This document shows, in pieces, positions 33,831-47,122 of a stretch of 64,000 nt of DNA. Source of the stretch: Saxidomus purpurata (lineage: Eukaryota; Mollusca; Bivalvia; Venerida; Veneridae); assembly GCA_022818135.1 (NCBI GenBank), contig JAFMSR010000019.1, positions 2,386,085 through 2,450,084 of the forward strand, written 5' to 3'. Below the pieces are notes generated by a model. It saw nothing but the letters and a program-made list of their open reading frames with translations, was not told where the DNA came from and did not search any database. How positions within the stretch are numbered: the stretch's first letter is position 1; the number at the start of each line of letters is the position of its first letter. A program made the translations under genes and the position numbers.

Positions 33831-36800
33831 ATGGAAAACACTAGCTCCGAAATAGCAGTTTACAATGTTCTGGATGACAATGTTGCGTTTAATTTGGAAT
33901 CTAGAGGTGGTGAATACCATTCTCCTGGAATTTGTGATTCTCCTACTACAGGAATATATGATTTGCTTGAGGAACCTACCATGTACGTCACTCCAATATA
34001 CATTAATCCAACAGATCCCAAAGATGACGAAAACAACACACAAGTGTGCAAAAGAGTCGTCAGAAACAAGACTACAAGATCTGTTACAAAGCGGATATGT
34101 ATTGGTTTATTGGTGGCCATTGCTATTTTACTCCTTATTTCTCTTTTCGTTATGGTATATATATTCGTGCTTTCTAAGTCGGAAGGTAAGATACTATTTT
34201 TCAGTTTAAAGTAAACATTTATGCCAAACCTTTCGTTGAACAAAAGTAAAATATAAAAAAACAGGACAAAAAGGAACATAGTTCTTACAACAATACCCGT
34301 CGGATTAACACCTTCGCTGCTATGTTAAACAATGTATTGAAAGACTACGTAAAACAAATAATTATTACTAAAATGTTACATTACGTAAACGGAAACTCAT
34401 ATTAGAAGTTATATTTAAAAAAAGAGCTTTGAGTACTGACTCGAAGTTATAATATACAGAATAACGTTTCATATTGTTGTTGTCTGAGAAGTTGTTACAA
34501 TGTATCAACATCCAGCTAGGATTTTCTTAGATGAAGCCCTGACAAGATTCTCCATTAACATGTGTCTGTGTAAATGACTTTTAACATAGTGACACAAAGT
34601 TGTAATACGCACATTATTAATTATCTTCATACTGATATTCCTATGTTTAAAGCCACACAAATCCCTGTCCTGGTAGGGAGAATTTGTTAGGCGTGTTTAT
34701 CAGATAACAAGCTATCACTCTTGCAGAGGGACGCTGTACCTGTGCTAAATATAACTGAAGTAAACAAACACTACAGTAGAGCAGAGCATAACATTTACCG
34801 GCCATGCTTTGCATTTTATAAGCTTTCAATCCATTTATTCCAAATTGTTTCTTTATAATGAAATGTTTTTGTTTTTTTAAAAGGACTGGTATTTTGTATG
34901 TCATTTCTGGATTTCTTTAATAGCTAACAATTTTTTTCAGATGTAATGTCCCTATTTATGTTTCCATTCCAGTCTAGTGATGCTAAGTCAATCCTTACTT
35001 TGTAAATGGAATCTCTTGTCTACAAACTGTAATAGAGCATTGTTGAAAGACGTAATGAGTGTCCATACAGTATTTATACTTTTCTGTTTCTTACAAACTG
35101 GCAATCCTTTTTACAAATCAGTTAGAATTTCAACAGCTCTGTTACTTTTCAACTCGAATTTGTCAAGGCTAACTGTTGTCACTATCCATGACTTTTTTAA
35201 TATCATGATATTTTCTTAAATCCGAAAGATAGTGTAAGACTTATGTTAAACACAGTGACAAGGCACAAAATGAAAAATTTGTGGAAATTTGTGCAGGCCT
35301 ATTTCTATCACCAAATCAATTAATTTCAATTATCAACAGGGTTAAGATAATATAGGCAATTAAGGAGGACTATCAAAACAATACACATTTCAATGATAAA
35401 CTTTGTGCACTTTATAAATGGCATTTATTTTGTTGCCTTGAAAAATTAGCTTCAGAAAATAATGCATGTGGTGAGAAAAAGAAGTATGTAATTATCATGA
35501 CAAATTAACAAAGGATTGGGTAGTATACTGGTTATGTATCAGATAAAACGTTTGTTCACTAACTTGACGAATTATCATTATTATTATTATAAATCAGTTT
35601 CATAACAAAAAGGTGATTACAACTAAATTTCTAACTAGAGGTAGTGATTGTAAATCTCTTTTACATGAATTCTCGTCTGCTACAGAATGCCTTGTGGATG
35701 ATAAACAAAACCACGTGCTAGTAATGTTTACAATTCTCTCTATTTAGGGTTATGACCTCTAAGCTCCTCCGGGGAAATTCAAATTTTTGACAGTTGGGTT
35801 TAAACATTTTTGGAAAGAATACTTCTTTGACTTTTATTGAAAAAACTAAATGCACCAATAGAAATAGAATATTACAAAATACACTTCTGCAAATTTTGAA
35901 ATGTTTTACTTCTGTAGTTCTTTGAGGGTTTTAAAAAAGGGTTCTCTGATGTTAACCATGTACATTTTATATAGAAACCTGCCCCAGCGCCATCTGCTGG
36001 TTTTTATATCGCAGTTGGGGGTTTAAGTTACGGGACCGACTCTAAAAGATCTTTACCTAACCTTTTTTTTTCTTTTTTCTGTTGCGTAATCATGGAATGA
36101 CATATCCACTGCTACCGGCGACATTTTATACAGTTTATTACGTGTTTTATATTAATTGATAGTCATGGTAACAAATTAGGCAATGAATATGCAAAAGGTG
36201 ACTTTATTACTAGTATTATTAATAAGGTGCGCTATGTAAAATCTTAAAATGGAGTTAGCTATTGAATTTGTGTGTATATATTTGTGTAATATATTTTACA
36301 CAAGTGATGCTTTTTGCTCTGTGCAAGTGCTGAGCAAATGAACAAAATAACTTATTATTTCTGAAAAATGTTTATGTATTAATGGGTTCTTTTATAAATA
36401 TGTAAAACATAAATGCATAAACATATAGGTCAGGGATTGGCGGGTTCTTTGTAGCAATATTTAATCTGATATTGGAGTATTGAAATTAATATTTCTTTGC
36501 TGTTTACCCGTAACAGACAAAATAGAGATTGTCTGCGTAAGCATGTTTCAAAATGGGATAGTGGGCTACATATTATATGAAAGTGATACATACATTAATG
36601 TACAACAGTGTCAAAATTTATCTGATATGTCTTAATGCTTTAACGTTAACGTAATCTTTTTTAGAGTTAAACGACTGTCTTGACCTCTTAAACGAAGGTG
36701 GTATAACAATCGACGGTATTTATTCCATTACAACATGGAAAAGTCGACAACAAAGACAAATGTATTGTGATATGACCACAAGTGGAGGAGGATGGACGGT

Positions 36801-39800
36801 ATCGGCGAATACGTTTTATTTATCTCTAACTTACAGTTTCGGCAAATTTATTAAAAGCAAATGTTAGGAATGAACTTCAACATTCAACCTTAAAAGTAAG
36901 GCAGAAGCTCTGATTGTGTTAAGTGTCTTTTTCCTCACGACTATAAGCATTACATGTACAATTAAAGTGTGTTTATTTACTTACCATTTTACAATTAAGG
37001 CAAAAAAAGGCCCTTTGCCTTCTTTTAGATTAACCTATAGCTGATTCTCTACAAAGATTCCTGTTTTGATTTTCTTTAGTATCGATGGACGTTGACTCAA
37101 AGCTTTCTTTGAAAAAATTGAAAAAAGCTATTGTTCAAAATCTTTCGCCTTAAATTGTACCGAAAACCTTCCACATCTAATTGTGTTCTACATCTACATA
37201 TGTGTAGTTTGATGTTGTACATGTTTCATGTCTAATCAAAACATGCTTGCTAAATATATATAGTCACGAAATTTCCCTTTTGCAAAGTCAAAATATTGTC
37301 GAAAATTTATTTTATATTTGCGAATTTTAAATTCAAAAGTCATGCAACATTATCAAATCTACAACATGTCTAAAGCCATAGGTTTCTCTATTTTGGCTAA
37401 TTAATATTTCAAAAAATATTTGTACGTTTGACGCATCGAACGTGATATACTCTTAATTTTCTTTCAGTTGTTTCAATACCGTTACGATGGGTCCGTTGAT
37501 TTCTACAGAAATTTTTCAGAGTATGAAAACGGATTCGGAAGTCAAGATGGGGAATTTTGGCTTGGTACGTAGTAAGTCTTGTAAGATTTTCACACAAATT
37601 AGAATGAAATCTAAAATGTAACAATTTGTTCTTAACATTGCAAATACAGTCAAACATGTGAACAAAGTTCATCCTTTTGGAAGTCAAAATGTGGCCTTTG
37701 ATGACAGGTGACCTTTACTCGTTGGTCAAATTGTTCTTTTCTATCAATATCGGATTCTGATAGACTTGCCTTTATTCATCGATTGACCTTTATTCAAAAG
37801 GGGCCGTTAGCTCAGGTTAGACTGTACAGCAACAGCGCGCGCTATGAGAAGCAACCCGACAGAAATGACTTGATATCTTGTCTTCTTCTTTGAGACAACA
37901 TCACGGGACAAAAAGTGAAATAACTATAAACTTCGGCGTACCATTTCATATTTGTTACATCGTTTAAACAGTCTAAAGTGAAAAGATACTATTAGTTAAA
38001 GACTTATGACAGGGACGAGAGGCAACTTTTTCGTTTGGTGAAATGGAAAAGAAGGTAAACACTTAAGATATGGATCTGTCGTTAAACAGTAAAATCAATA
38101 TTTATCAATCAGGACACTCGTCAGTTGGAAGTAGATAATTATTTGAGGAAGTGTTTAAACAGAGACGATTTTCGAAAGTAACCACCATTTTAAACTTGAA
38201 TAGAGAAAGAAAGATTAAAGTTTGCTGCGAAAAATTTGGACGGACAGGTGATAGAAAGTGGATAAATGTTATGTTCAGTGACGAAACTTCGATTGTGATC
38301 AGTAAGAACAAGAAAGTGTATGTGTGTATGAAGGACTAAGGGTGTAGGTTACTATGGTGACATTGAAAGAACTTCGATGGTGAGGGACGTGTTTTGGGGA
38401 TGTTTGCATTTTGATGGAGTCGGTACATCAGTTTCAATTGATGGTATAATTGACAGCACTCTATATATTACAACTTTAGATAGTTGTCGCTCGGATACTT
38501 TGAAATTGATAACTCAAATTCGACCAGTGAGTGACTGTGTGTTAAATTAAGGATGGAAAGAATATCATTGCAATTTAATGTCATCCGGATCTTTTTGATG
38601 CGCTTAAAATATACATTTGTTGACCATTACTTGCTGACCTTTGAAAGAGTGTTGATTTTATACGATTGATATTTAAACTGCAATGGGTACCTTATATGCT
38701 ACTTTCTTTCAGTGTTGGATCTCTCAATTTTTCTGTGTGTCAGTCTGTTGTGTTTGATAGTGTAAACCGATCATTTAACTCACGTATTTTATATTCAACC
38801 TGAATTTAATGCTTCATGTTTATGTTCTGTTTAAATTTAGGTCTCCGATTAATTAGAGAACTGGTTTCCCTGGACACGACGGAGCTAAGAATTTATGTGT
38901 CATCTGCTGATAACACTAAAGGATTCGAAACATTTCAGAATTTTACACTCGCTGAGAGTCCAGATTATACCATAAACTTCGAAAATGTCGAAAGCAACAT
39001 GGGTATATTTTTCGTTTTAATGCGTTTTGACGATAGAATATTATCACAATGTCACTGTTTCCAAAGGAATGTCTGTTGAAAAAATGTGTTTGTTTTTAAT
39101 ATTTTATCCCGATTGTAGGACCCAAAGCGTAAAATAATTTCTTCCTGTAATGCAAATCGTTTGACACATGTGAGACCCTAACCCTAGCTCAAATGTGAAA
39201 TAGTTTTATCCTATTTGTTAAACCTTCGACAAATGTAAAAACTAGTCGTACAGTGTTTACATGTAATGTAAAATCATTTCACATGTGAGACCAATTTCTC
39301 ATTTTTGGGTCCTACACCCGTTGTTAATCATAAATAAGTTTCTTTAATTAGCTATTCTGAACAGACCAAACAATGTGAAGGAATACTGCTTTCATTGTTC
39401 ACCCTAATAATATTTTTGCAGTCACTTTTAATCTCCCCTTTTGTTTCGGCGAGATATAGTGTTTCGAAGGTCAACATTGTCTTGATAACGCTGATTCTTA
39501 GTTGAAAGTTCAATTAATTTTGTTCCGTAAAGTATAGTGACAAAATTGCAATGCTACTTATTAGGACATTAAAATTCGAAACAAAAAACACATTTCATTC
39601 TGAAGGGACACAACTGAAAAAATCATCAAATCATCAAAAGAATCAAATCTCTAGCTCACAATTGTATTAATAATGTGTGAAATGCATTATGACGAACGGT
39701 TTTTTTTGTGGAGTTTGATTAGTAATGCATTTGCAAGTATTGTATAAGGCTAAAAATAGGGGAAGTTTCATTCAGGGAGTATAAACACCAATGATGTGGG

Positions 39801-40354
39801 TTGCAAGCTAGCAGTCCACCTCATGTTGTTAACCATCTTTGTGTCAATTTTCAATGAGAATTTAACATCACTTTAAAAAAGTCTTGAATTTTAAGGAGTA
39901 TTACATGTTTACTTAGGAATAAACTACATAATAATGTTCTTCGGCAATCACTCTCAGTGCTTTCATCTTCATCTTATAAGCAGATACTTTACTTTTTTGT
40001 ACCTTTTTATTACTACTTTGCAAAGAAATCATACCACAAATTTAAGGGTTAGTAATACGCCTAAATATTTAAATGGTTTCAGAATACAGGTATTTGGGAC
40101 TTAAGCTAAACAAAGGTTGTCGATTTTCAACTTATGATCACGATGCGGAAACGTTAGAGAGTCACAACTGTGCCGAGGATATGCATGGCGCTTGGTGGTA
40201 TGAAAACTGTGGAGGAACTAACTTAAACGGACATTACGCCGTTCCCGGAAAACACTCGTACTATCATATCACTGCAGGCATGATTTACTACCCACTTGAA
40301 AAGAACTACTTGTCTCTGAAAACTTCAAAGATGATGTTTCGGCGAGCATTATAA
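33831..40354 (+). CDS. Type II membrane fibrinogen-related protein without CCP domains, gene Y
   Basis: Exons are 33831-34185, 36665-36798, 37468-37564, 38841-39002 and 40083-40354, giving 339 residues. All have GT/AG ends and phases 1,0,1,1. Exon 1 encodes a cytoplasmic tail with tyrosine motifs YNVL and YDLL, a basic cluster ([10 protein letters not shown]) and one membrane span (residues ~89-114). With the positive side N-terminal, the topology is type II. The remaining exons make one ~220-residue fibrinogen C-terminal domain: [57 protein letters not shown] and [10 protein letters not shown]. Such domains bind acetylated sugars or other surface ligands. Compared with Z, the CCP exon is missing, but the phase-1 junction still splices in frame. 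The architecture recalls FIBCD1. A role in immune recognition is inference. Confidence 0.85.
34645..36028. other. Y-specific segment replacing the CCP exon region
   Basis: Y follows Z up to about 34640 (compare 51600) and rejoins it at 'gggaccga.tctaaaag' (about 36029 against 52807). The 1.38 kb between is unrelated to Z's 1.2 kb, which contains exon 2b. I find no exon, transposase or inverted termini in it; 'gcgccatctgctgg' lies near its right end. It is either an unknown insertion that came with a deletion, or an ancestral segment. Confidence 0.6.
38130..38540 (+). pseudogene. Tc1/mariner transposase relic in intron of Y
   Basis: Broken frames encode [13 protein letters not shown] (the second catalytic Asp region), then [13 protein letters not shown], VRDVFWGCL and FDGVGT, with stops. 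The Z copy is at 55060-55490 in the same intron and orientation. The element was in the ancestral gene. Confidence 0.7.
39113..39322. mobile_element. Small palindromic intron element, Y copy
   Basis: It has the same ends ('tgtaggaccc' and 'gggtccta') and internal order as the X and Z copies. Confidence 0.6.
39440..39620 (+). pseudogene. Relic of a duplicated terminal exon and 3' UTR within the last intron of Y
   Basis: 'ttttgtttcggcgag' and 'tgtttcgaaggtcaacattg' copy the end of the last coding exon and the start of the 3' UTR (40333-40500). It is shared with X and absent from Z. Confidence 0.7.
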
Positions 40355-40859
40355 TGTTTTGATGGTCAACATCGTCCTTCTTGATAACGCTGATTCTTAG
40401 TTGAAAGTTCAATTCATTTTGTTCCGTAAAGTATTGTGACAAAATTGCGGTGCAACTAATCAGAACTTATATTAAGAACACAAACTTCAGTCTTAGGAAC
40501 ACAATAGACAGAATCTTCAAAAAAATATTAAATCCTCACACTTGTACCAAATATGTGGGAAATTTTTGAAATAAGATACACATGTATTAAGTTTTGTATT
40601 GGCATTTACAGCTTCACATATACATTGAAGCCAGTTTTAACGTTTAATTATGACACTTAGGACATGTACATGTATATAGTAAGGAATGATGTCTTAGGTA
40701 TACGTCTTAGGTATATCTTCTATATGTCGTTGTTTTGTATGTGTTGGATAAACAAAGATGATTGTTTGAACACATTAATATTCAACTATTATCTGGATGA
40801 TATACTACATATCGGAAAAGTGTACACAGCATAACATAACCTATATTATTCCAAATGCA
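40355..40859. other. 3' UTR and flank of gene Y, cut by the right arm
   Basis: It matches the Z and X 3' flanks up to 'tattatctggatga' at about 40800, then diverges within ~60 bp of the inverted repeat arm. The ~6.3 kb of further downstream DNA seen after X and Z is missing after Y. Confidence 0.7.
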
Positions 40860-40864
40860 TGGTT

Positions 40865-41925
40865 AGTAAAGTCATGAACATGGCATGTTATCGTTGTTGT
40901 CACATTCTGATGGAAACAAAATCATGAACATGACATGTAATCTTCGTTATCATATTCTAGTGACAACGAAATCATGAACATGACATGTAATCTTCGTTAT
41001 CATATTCTAGTGAAACCGAAATCATGAACATGATATGTTATCGTCCTAATCACGTTCTGGTGAAAACAAAATCATGAACATGACATGTAGTCGTTCTAAT
41101 CACATTCCGATGGAAACAAAATAATGAACATGACATGTAATCTTTGTTATCATATTCTGGTGGAAGCAAAATCATGAACATGATATGTTATCGCTGTTAT
41201 CATATTCTGATGGAAATAAAATCATGAACACGACTGTAATCTTCGTTATCATTTTCTGGTGAAGACAAAATCATGAACATGACATATTATCTTTGTTATC
41301 ACATTCTGATGGAAACAATATCATGATCATGACATGCAATCTTCATTATTATATTTTGGTGAAAACAAAATCATGAACATGACATGTTATTATTGTTATC
41401 ACATTCTGATGGAAACAAAATCATGAACATAACATGTTATCAGTGATATCACATTCTGATGGATACACAGTATTAAACGTGACATAATGTATGTGACATC
41501 ACGTTCTGATGGAAACACAATCATGATCGTTACATGTCATAGGTGCTGTCGCGTTCTTTTAAAGACACAGTCCTGAACGTGACCTGCTATCGGTGAAATC
41601 ACGTTCTGATGGAAACACATTCATTAAAGTGACATGTTGTCGGTGATATTACGTTCTGATTGGGACATAATCACGAACATTACATGTTATTGGTGTCATT
41701 ACGTTTTGATTGAAAAACAATCATAAACATTGCATGTAATTAGTGTATTACGTTCTGATGTAAACACAATTATGAACATTATTTGTTTTTGGTGTTGTTA
41801 CGTTCTGATGGAAAAACGATCATGAACATTGCATGTCATTGGTGTTATAACGTTCTGATCGAGACACAATCATTAAGTTAAACATGATATATCATTGGTA
41901 TTATAAAGTTCTGATGGGGACACAA
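40865..41925. repeat. 50-bp minisatellite, right arm
   Basis: Reverse-complement units ('atcatgaacatgacatgt', 'tattctggtggaaacaaaat'), about 21 copies. It keeps the two-block order of variants seen at 5190-6188. Confidence 0.9.
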
Positions 41926-44065
41926 TCAAAGTCAAGTCAAGCCAAAGTCAAAAGTTTCTTAAATGTAGCAAAGGCCTCCTGCCAAAAATACACAACATAT
42001 ATTTAAGATACATCTTATCAAATCAAATAGTTGTGATCCCACACAATATACACTCACTGGAGTTGTAATACTCTAAACGTTGTTTAAAAGCTTCTCCAGG
42101 TACGCAGCTGTATAATACCAAGTTTTTTAACATGTTATAACATCGTTTAGGGTATCTCGAGTTTTCCATCCGTAAAAGTTTACACCAGTATTTAACACAG
42201 TTTGAAAAGTATGTTATACATATTGGTAGTCTACCACATTCTCCCAAAACAATGGTATTATTCGTTGAGTTTTTTACTCCAAGAATAATTTTACAAAAAA
42301 TAATATGGATGGTTTCTATTTCGGGCTAATATTTATATCTCCAGATAACTCTAACTAATTGGCCTCGAAAAAAACATCTTTCAGTAAATCTTAAGGGTCC
42401 ACCATTTCTAAAAACAATTATTTCCGTTTTACTGAGGTTGAGTTCCATCCCTGTTGAGTTACAAAATTGTTCTATTACATTGAGTTGTTGTTGTAGCTTG
42501 ACTACAGTTTCTGCGCAGTTTGCCGTCTGCAAACATCAAACATAATATGTCTGGTATCGAGTTATCAATGAAGATACCTGAACTGCATTTTTCACGCAAT
42601 AAAGAGGATACATGTAACCGGTCAATGAATAAAGACAAAATCATAGGGCTACTTATATCCCCTTGTCTTGTACCAATGTTACACGGGAAGTAATCGTTAA
42701 TTTCCCCGTTGATGTTTTAACACATGATTGTAAAGCTTGATACATTTGAGCAAAGATTATGAGGAAATTACCGTTTACACCTATAGATTGCAGACTTTCA
42801 AAAAGTCTTTTATGGTTGATCTTGTCAAATGCTTTACTGAAGTCAACATACAGACAGTAAAAACGACCACCAGGTCTAGATAAATATTTCTGAGCCATGG
42901 TTTGTAAACTAAACACATTATCAATTGCAGAATAACCACGTCTAAAACCTGCTTGAGATTCATCAATTTTCTGACCAAGAATATAACCGCGAGTTCATTA
43001 TGTTTGAAAAGATTTTGTACAATGTGGTAGTTACAGATACACCTCTGTAGTTTCTTGGATCGTTTAGGGCTCCTGACTTATGTATTGGAATTATACTTTG
43101 GCGCCACGAAGTGGAGAGACTCTCGCTTATGAATACCTTATTAAATAAAGTGCATAGTACACAGGAGCTATTACATCGGCTGTTATAAAATTCAGCATTT
43201 AATCCGTCATTACCTGGGCTTTTACCTGTTTCAGAATTCAGAAATTGGTCTCCGAGATATTCATCATTAATAACAATAACTTCTGCAACCTCATCAAATA
43301 ACAAGCTACTAAAATAAATAAACCATTCATTCATTGAAATAGTTAAATTATTAACGCTCTGTTTGGGTCTGGATTTCTTAAGTACTTTCCATTTATGATT
43401 TAACAACAGTCAACGAGTCTCATGCGTTCTCCATCTTGAAACGTGTTTTATTTCTGATTTACCGCATTTTTAAAAAGTCTCTTCCTCCATTCATAATAAT
43501 CAAGGTCTTGATTACAATTAGATATTCTAAACTGCCGCAAAGCCCTATATTTGGTGAGTTTTAATATATCGCACTGTTCATCCCACCATTTAGGTTGAGT
43601 TATTAATATTGTAGTATTGTTCGACCTAGAATACACTCGCATGTGTAATGCAGCCTCTTGATATACCGTAGTTAATTTGCTAACAGCCCTATTAATGTCT
43701 GTATTTATAAGATTGAGAATGGAATCTCTGTGATATTCAAAAAGACTGCCAAGAACAATGAAAAAGGTCTGACACTTATTGTGATCCCATTTAAATTTTG
43801 GATACACCGTTCCGGATGTACTTTCTGAAGCCAATGTGTGTGTTTTATGGTGCATGTAAATACTAAACTGCTGTCTACATGCTTTAGGGAAGTGGTGCGA
43901 TTCATCCATTTCCAAAACATTGAAATATTTAATATGATTAAAAAGATCTTCACATGCGATCATATAGTCTACCACGCTAGCTCCAGTCTAAGATAAGCAA
44001 GTAAAATTACCCTGAGAATCGTTAAAACGACCGTTTAAAACATGCATGTCGTGTGTACAACAAAC
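41926..44065 (-). pseudogene. LINE retrotransposon relic with endonuclease and RT remains
   Basis: On the minus strand, broken frames run in order. They are: endonuclease end (VDYMIACEDLFNHIKYF, 43975-43448), RT start (GKSPGNDGLNAEFY, NYRGVSVTTTLYKIFSN, 43406-42963), RT core (FYCLYVDFSKAFDKINHKRL, 42916-42653), palm end (LMFADGKLRR, GMELNLSKTEIIVF, about 42600-42326) and a C-terminal piece (42247-42023). The 3' tail is 'cttgactttg' repeats. The FADD box reads FADG and several frameshifts intervene, so it is inactive. It is the fuller sibling of the copy at 3930-5189. Confidence 0.85.
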
Positions 44066-44129
44066 ATTATAAGTGTTCGACCAAAATTATTATACCGATT
44101 GTCTTTACTTTGCCTTGCTACTTCAAAGG

Positions 44130-44385
44130 AGATATTATTATATTCGGTATCATGTGAACATAACATGTCATTTGTGTAATAACGTTCTGATGGAAACACA
44201 ATCACGAACATTACATGTTATTTGTGTCATTACGTTCTTATGGAGACACAATCATTGGTGTTATAATGTTCTGATAGAGACAACACCAGGAACGTGACAT
44301 GTTTTCAGTGTAATTTTTTTCTGATGAATACACAATCATGAACATAACATGATATGGTCCTATCATATTCGAACCTTCGACCTCC
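44130..44385. repeat. 50-bp minisatellite, portion beyond the LINE (right arm)
   Basis: Four to five reverse-complement units ('tgtcatttgtgtaataacgt', 'tctgatggaaacacaatcac'). This confirms that the LINE is embedded in the array in both arms. Confidence 0.75.
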
Positions 44386-44639
44386 CACTTCGTAGGCAAA
44401 AGCCTGAAACAGTAGGCCAGGAGAGACGGTGTAGTATTTTCGATTAAGTCGATTACATAAGTTCAATACCTAACCATTGTAAACAAGAACAGCGGTAAGA
44501 TAAATTTGTTTAAGATACATGAACTCTATCTGTGCAAAGAAACCCTTTGTATGCACTTTCTGATCTAAACAACATATGTTGTATGCCTTCAAGGATTTTG
44601 TTAAGTAAAAAGAACGTATTATGATTTTATGTATAGCGT

Positions 44640-44835
44640 AACGAATAATCAGTACATCTTTCAAACTATGCTTTTAAAGACAAAGATAGTTATACAACGT
44701 CCATTGATTTGAAAACATTACCCGATATGAAGCTGAATATAAAAAGCTACTTTTGCGTAAAACGTCACAATTCGATAATATTCAAACAAAGAAATTAGAA
44801 AAAAATAAGACACAAAAACACAAAAGAAAACTGGA
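44640..44835 (+). pseudogene. Second LINE fragment, right arm
   Basis: It matches the reverse complement of 3230-3420, including the 'acgtcacaattcgataatat' and 'caaacaaagaaattagaa' words. It is shorter and more damaged than the left-arm copy. Confidence 0.55.
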
Positions 44836-44875
44836 AATTATTTAAAAGTCTTACTACACAAACACAAACACAGTA

Positions 44876-45165
44876 CACATCGTACGATGACCGTGCGACT
44901 CCCCTGCGATAGTCGTGCGAGCGCCTACGAGCTCTACCAGGGCCTTTGCGGTGCCCGTACAGGGCCCTTGCGAGCTGTTCCCGATTTCGAACATTTCTAC
45001 GAGCTCGACGAGAACTCGAGAGCTCGGTGAAACATTTTCGTCGAGTCCCCAAATCCTGTATCAGTTAAAAAAATCCTAACGATGCTCGCAAGAGTAAATG
45101 ATGTTCGTACGACAGAAAACCTAATCGTACGGAGCTCGTAGCGTTAATGTGACCAGCGTATTATT
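44876..45165. mobile_element. CpG-rich 'cgtacga' insertion, probable non-autonomous DNA element
   Basis: A sharply GC-rich patch within AT-rich DNA, absent from the left arm. It is full of 'cgtacgatgaccgtgcgact', 'ctacgagctc' and 'tcgtacggagctcgtagcg' words in both orientations, ending near 'gttaatgtgaccagcg'. The arginine-rich open frame across it on the minus strand (44795-45052) is a by-product of the CG words. Confidence 0.55.
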
Positions 45166-45789
45166 GAATAATTACATGTTTATATGATGGCATTTTAAAA
45201 ATCATCATAAATATTTTATAAAATTGGCATTGATACTATCTGCTCATTCAATTTTATGTTCCGGTATTATGTTACTAACTTGTTTAAGCAGTGACGTATA
45301 TTTTCCCTCAGGTTAAGTCCGAGGAATAGTAAGTCGTCATGCTACAAACCGGTTGAAACACCAGTTACCGATATAAGTTCAGATACCCGCACGGTTAGTA
45401 TTGGTGCAAGAGTGGTTACTTCTTTCTGGTGTTTACAAATTTGGGGTACATGTCATATGGCCTGTTGAGTATTTGTATCATGGCAACTGATGTAATGCAG
45501 TTTAAAACATTTGCATAAACACCTGGTACCCTAATATGTTTTTCATTAGACACCCCACCCCCTGAAATGAAAAAGAAACAAAAACCACAAACCCTTGTAA
45601 CATCTATATAAAACGCCTACACAGCACAGCTCTGAATTTTGCATATAAAAGCAAGATCAGTTTGAAACAAATTCTCATTTGTTTATCTCAAGAAACTCTG
45701 ATTGTAATGTGCACGTCAGAGAGAAACCTGTCATCAATGTTTTGTGCATTGAACTCTTTCTGAATTAGGGAAATACTTCTCAAATTTGC

Positions 45790-46230
45790 TTTACCTCCCT
45801 CTCTAATGAATTGTTTAGATTTTAAAGAACTTTCACATTTGATGTCTCTTCTCCGCTAATGAACTGTTTAGAATTTGAATAACGTCTCTCCCTCGCTAAT
45901 CAACTGTTTAAATTATAAATAACTCTCACATTTGCTGTCTCTTCCTTGCTAATTAACTGTTTAGATTTTTAATAACTCAAATTTCCTGACTGTCCATTGC
46001 TAATGAACTGTTAGATTTTAGATAACTCTCACATTTCCTTGCTGTCCTTAGCTAATGAACTGTAATAACTCTCACATTTGCTGTCCCACCCTTGCTAATG
46101 AGCTGTTAAACTTTTTAAAGACTTTCACATTCGGTGTGTCTCCCTCGCTAATTAACTGTTTAGATTTTAAATAACTTTCACATTTGATTATCTCCCTTGC
46201 TAATGAACTGTTGTATCATTTTTAATTTGC
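45790..46230. repeat. Minisatellite ~50-60 bp, right arm
   Basis: Units with 'taatgaactgtttagatttt' and 'taactctcacatttgctgtc'. Reverse complement of 1228-1795. Confidence 0.8.
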
Positions 46231-47122
46231 ATATTACTATAACCTATATCTAATTTGATATAAATATACTTAACGTCTTATGTTGGCGGGGCCTTAAACG
46301 TGATATCAGGTCAGTGTCATAATAACACTGAGATATCAGACGTCGCAATATCAAAACATTTCATACCTGGGTGGTCGGATCGTCGTCACGGCAGTTTATG
46401 ATAAATACAGTTTTCTAAAATTGTCCCTTCCTGCACTAAAGTGATATTATCCTTCAAAAAGTACATCATACGTTTAGGAAAGACTTTATTCACTGATTAA
46501 TACTTCTAGAAAAATAAACATTGTCAAATATGTGATCAAAATAAATGCCGCTGTATAGCAGTTTTATTCTCATTTGATATGTAGAAGCCCTTACTTTGAC
46601 CATCCTATTTAAACAATTGAAAATCTGCCCTTTATATAACTATCCGTCAATAAGAGAAATAACTCAGTAGACCTAATATTACATGCTTTTTTGACCATTC
46701 TATTAAAGCAATTGACACTCCGCCCTTGATATTACCCTTATATCATGTATACTCTAATTTTCATCTGTAAATAAGAAACATTAAATCAGTCAAACTACCG
46801 GTATTTCTTACATGCTTTTATAGCACCTACTGTGTTTAAATCATCATTCTTGACCATAACTGAATATTACCGTTTTGAAATGTAATATAACTTTAAGTGT
46901 GTCTAAAGAGTGTTTAGTAGAAAGAGTCAAATGTCAACCTACGTAAACTTTTTTGTTTGAGACAGCTTTTTGATAGTCCATGTCAATATTAAGGACATAA
47001 AATACAAGTGAATAATTATATTACAGTTGTTTCTTTAAGATGATCATGACCGCTTCAACTGTTTATGAGTAGTTACATTTGTAACACAACTAAATCCATT
47101 GAATTAATTACCCCGATGGATG

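Larger units (their letters stand above)
40860..47122 (-). repeat. Right arm of the ~6 kb inverted duplication
   Basis: Reverse complement of 302-6188. It sits exactly where the downstream part of the Y unit should be, between the Y 3' flank and the Z promoter region. Compared with the left arm it keeps a longer LINE but lacks the Penelope fragment, and it has gained a CpG-rich insertion (44876-45165). Confidence 0.85.

Noticed and set aside
34860..35220. Small ORFs in the Y-specific segment as a replacement exon
   Set aside because: No acceptor/donor pair with phase 1-1, no cysteine pattern and no domain-like composition were found.
44795..45052. Arginine-rich 85-residue ORF
   Set aside because: A by-product of CG-rich repeat words in a mobile insertion absent from the other arm.
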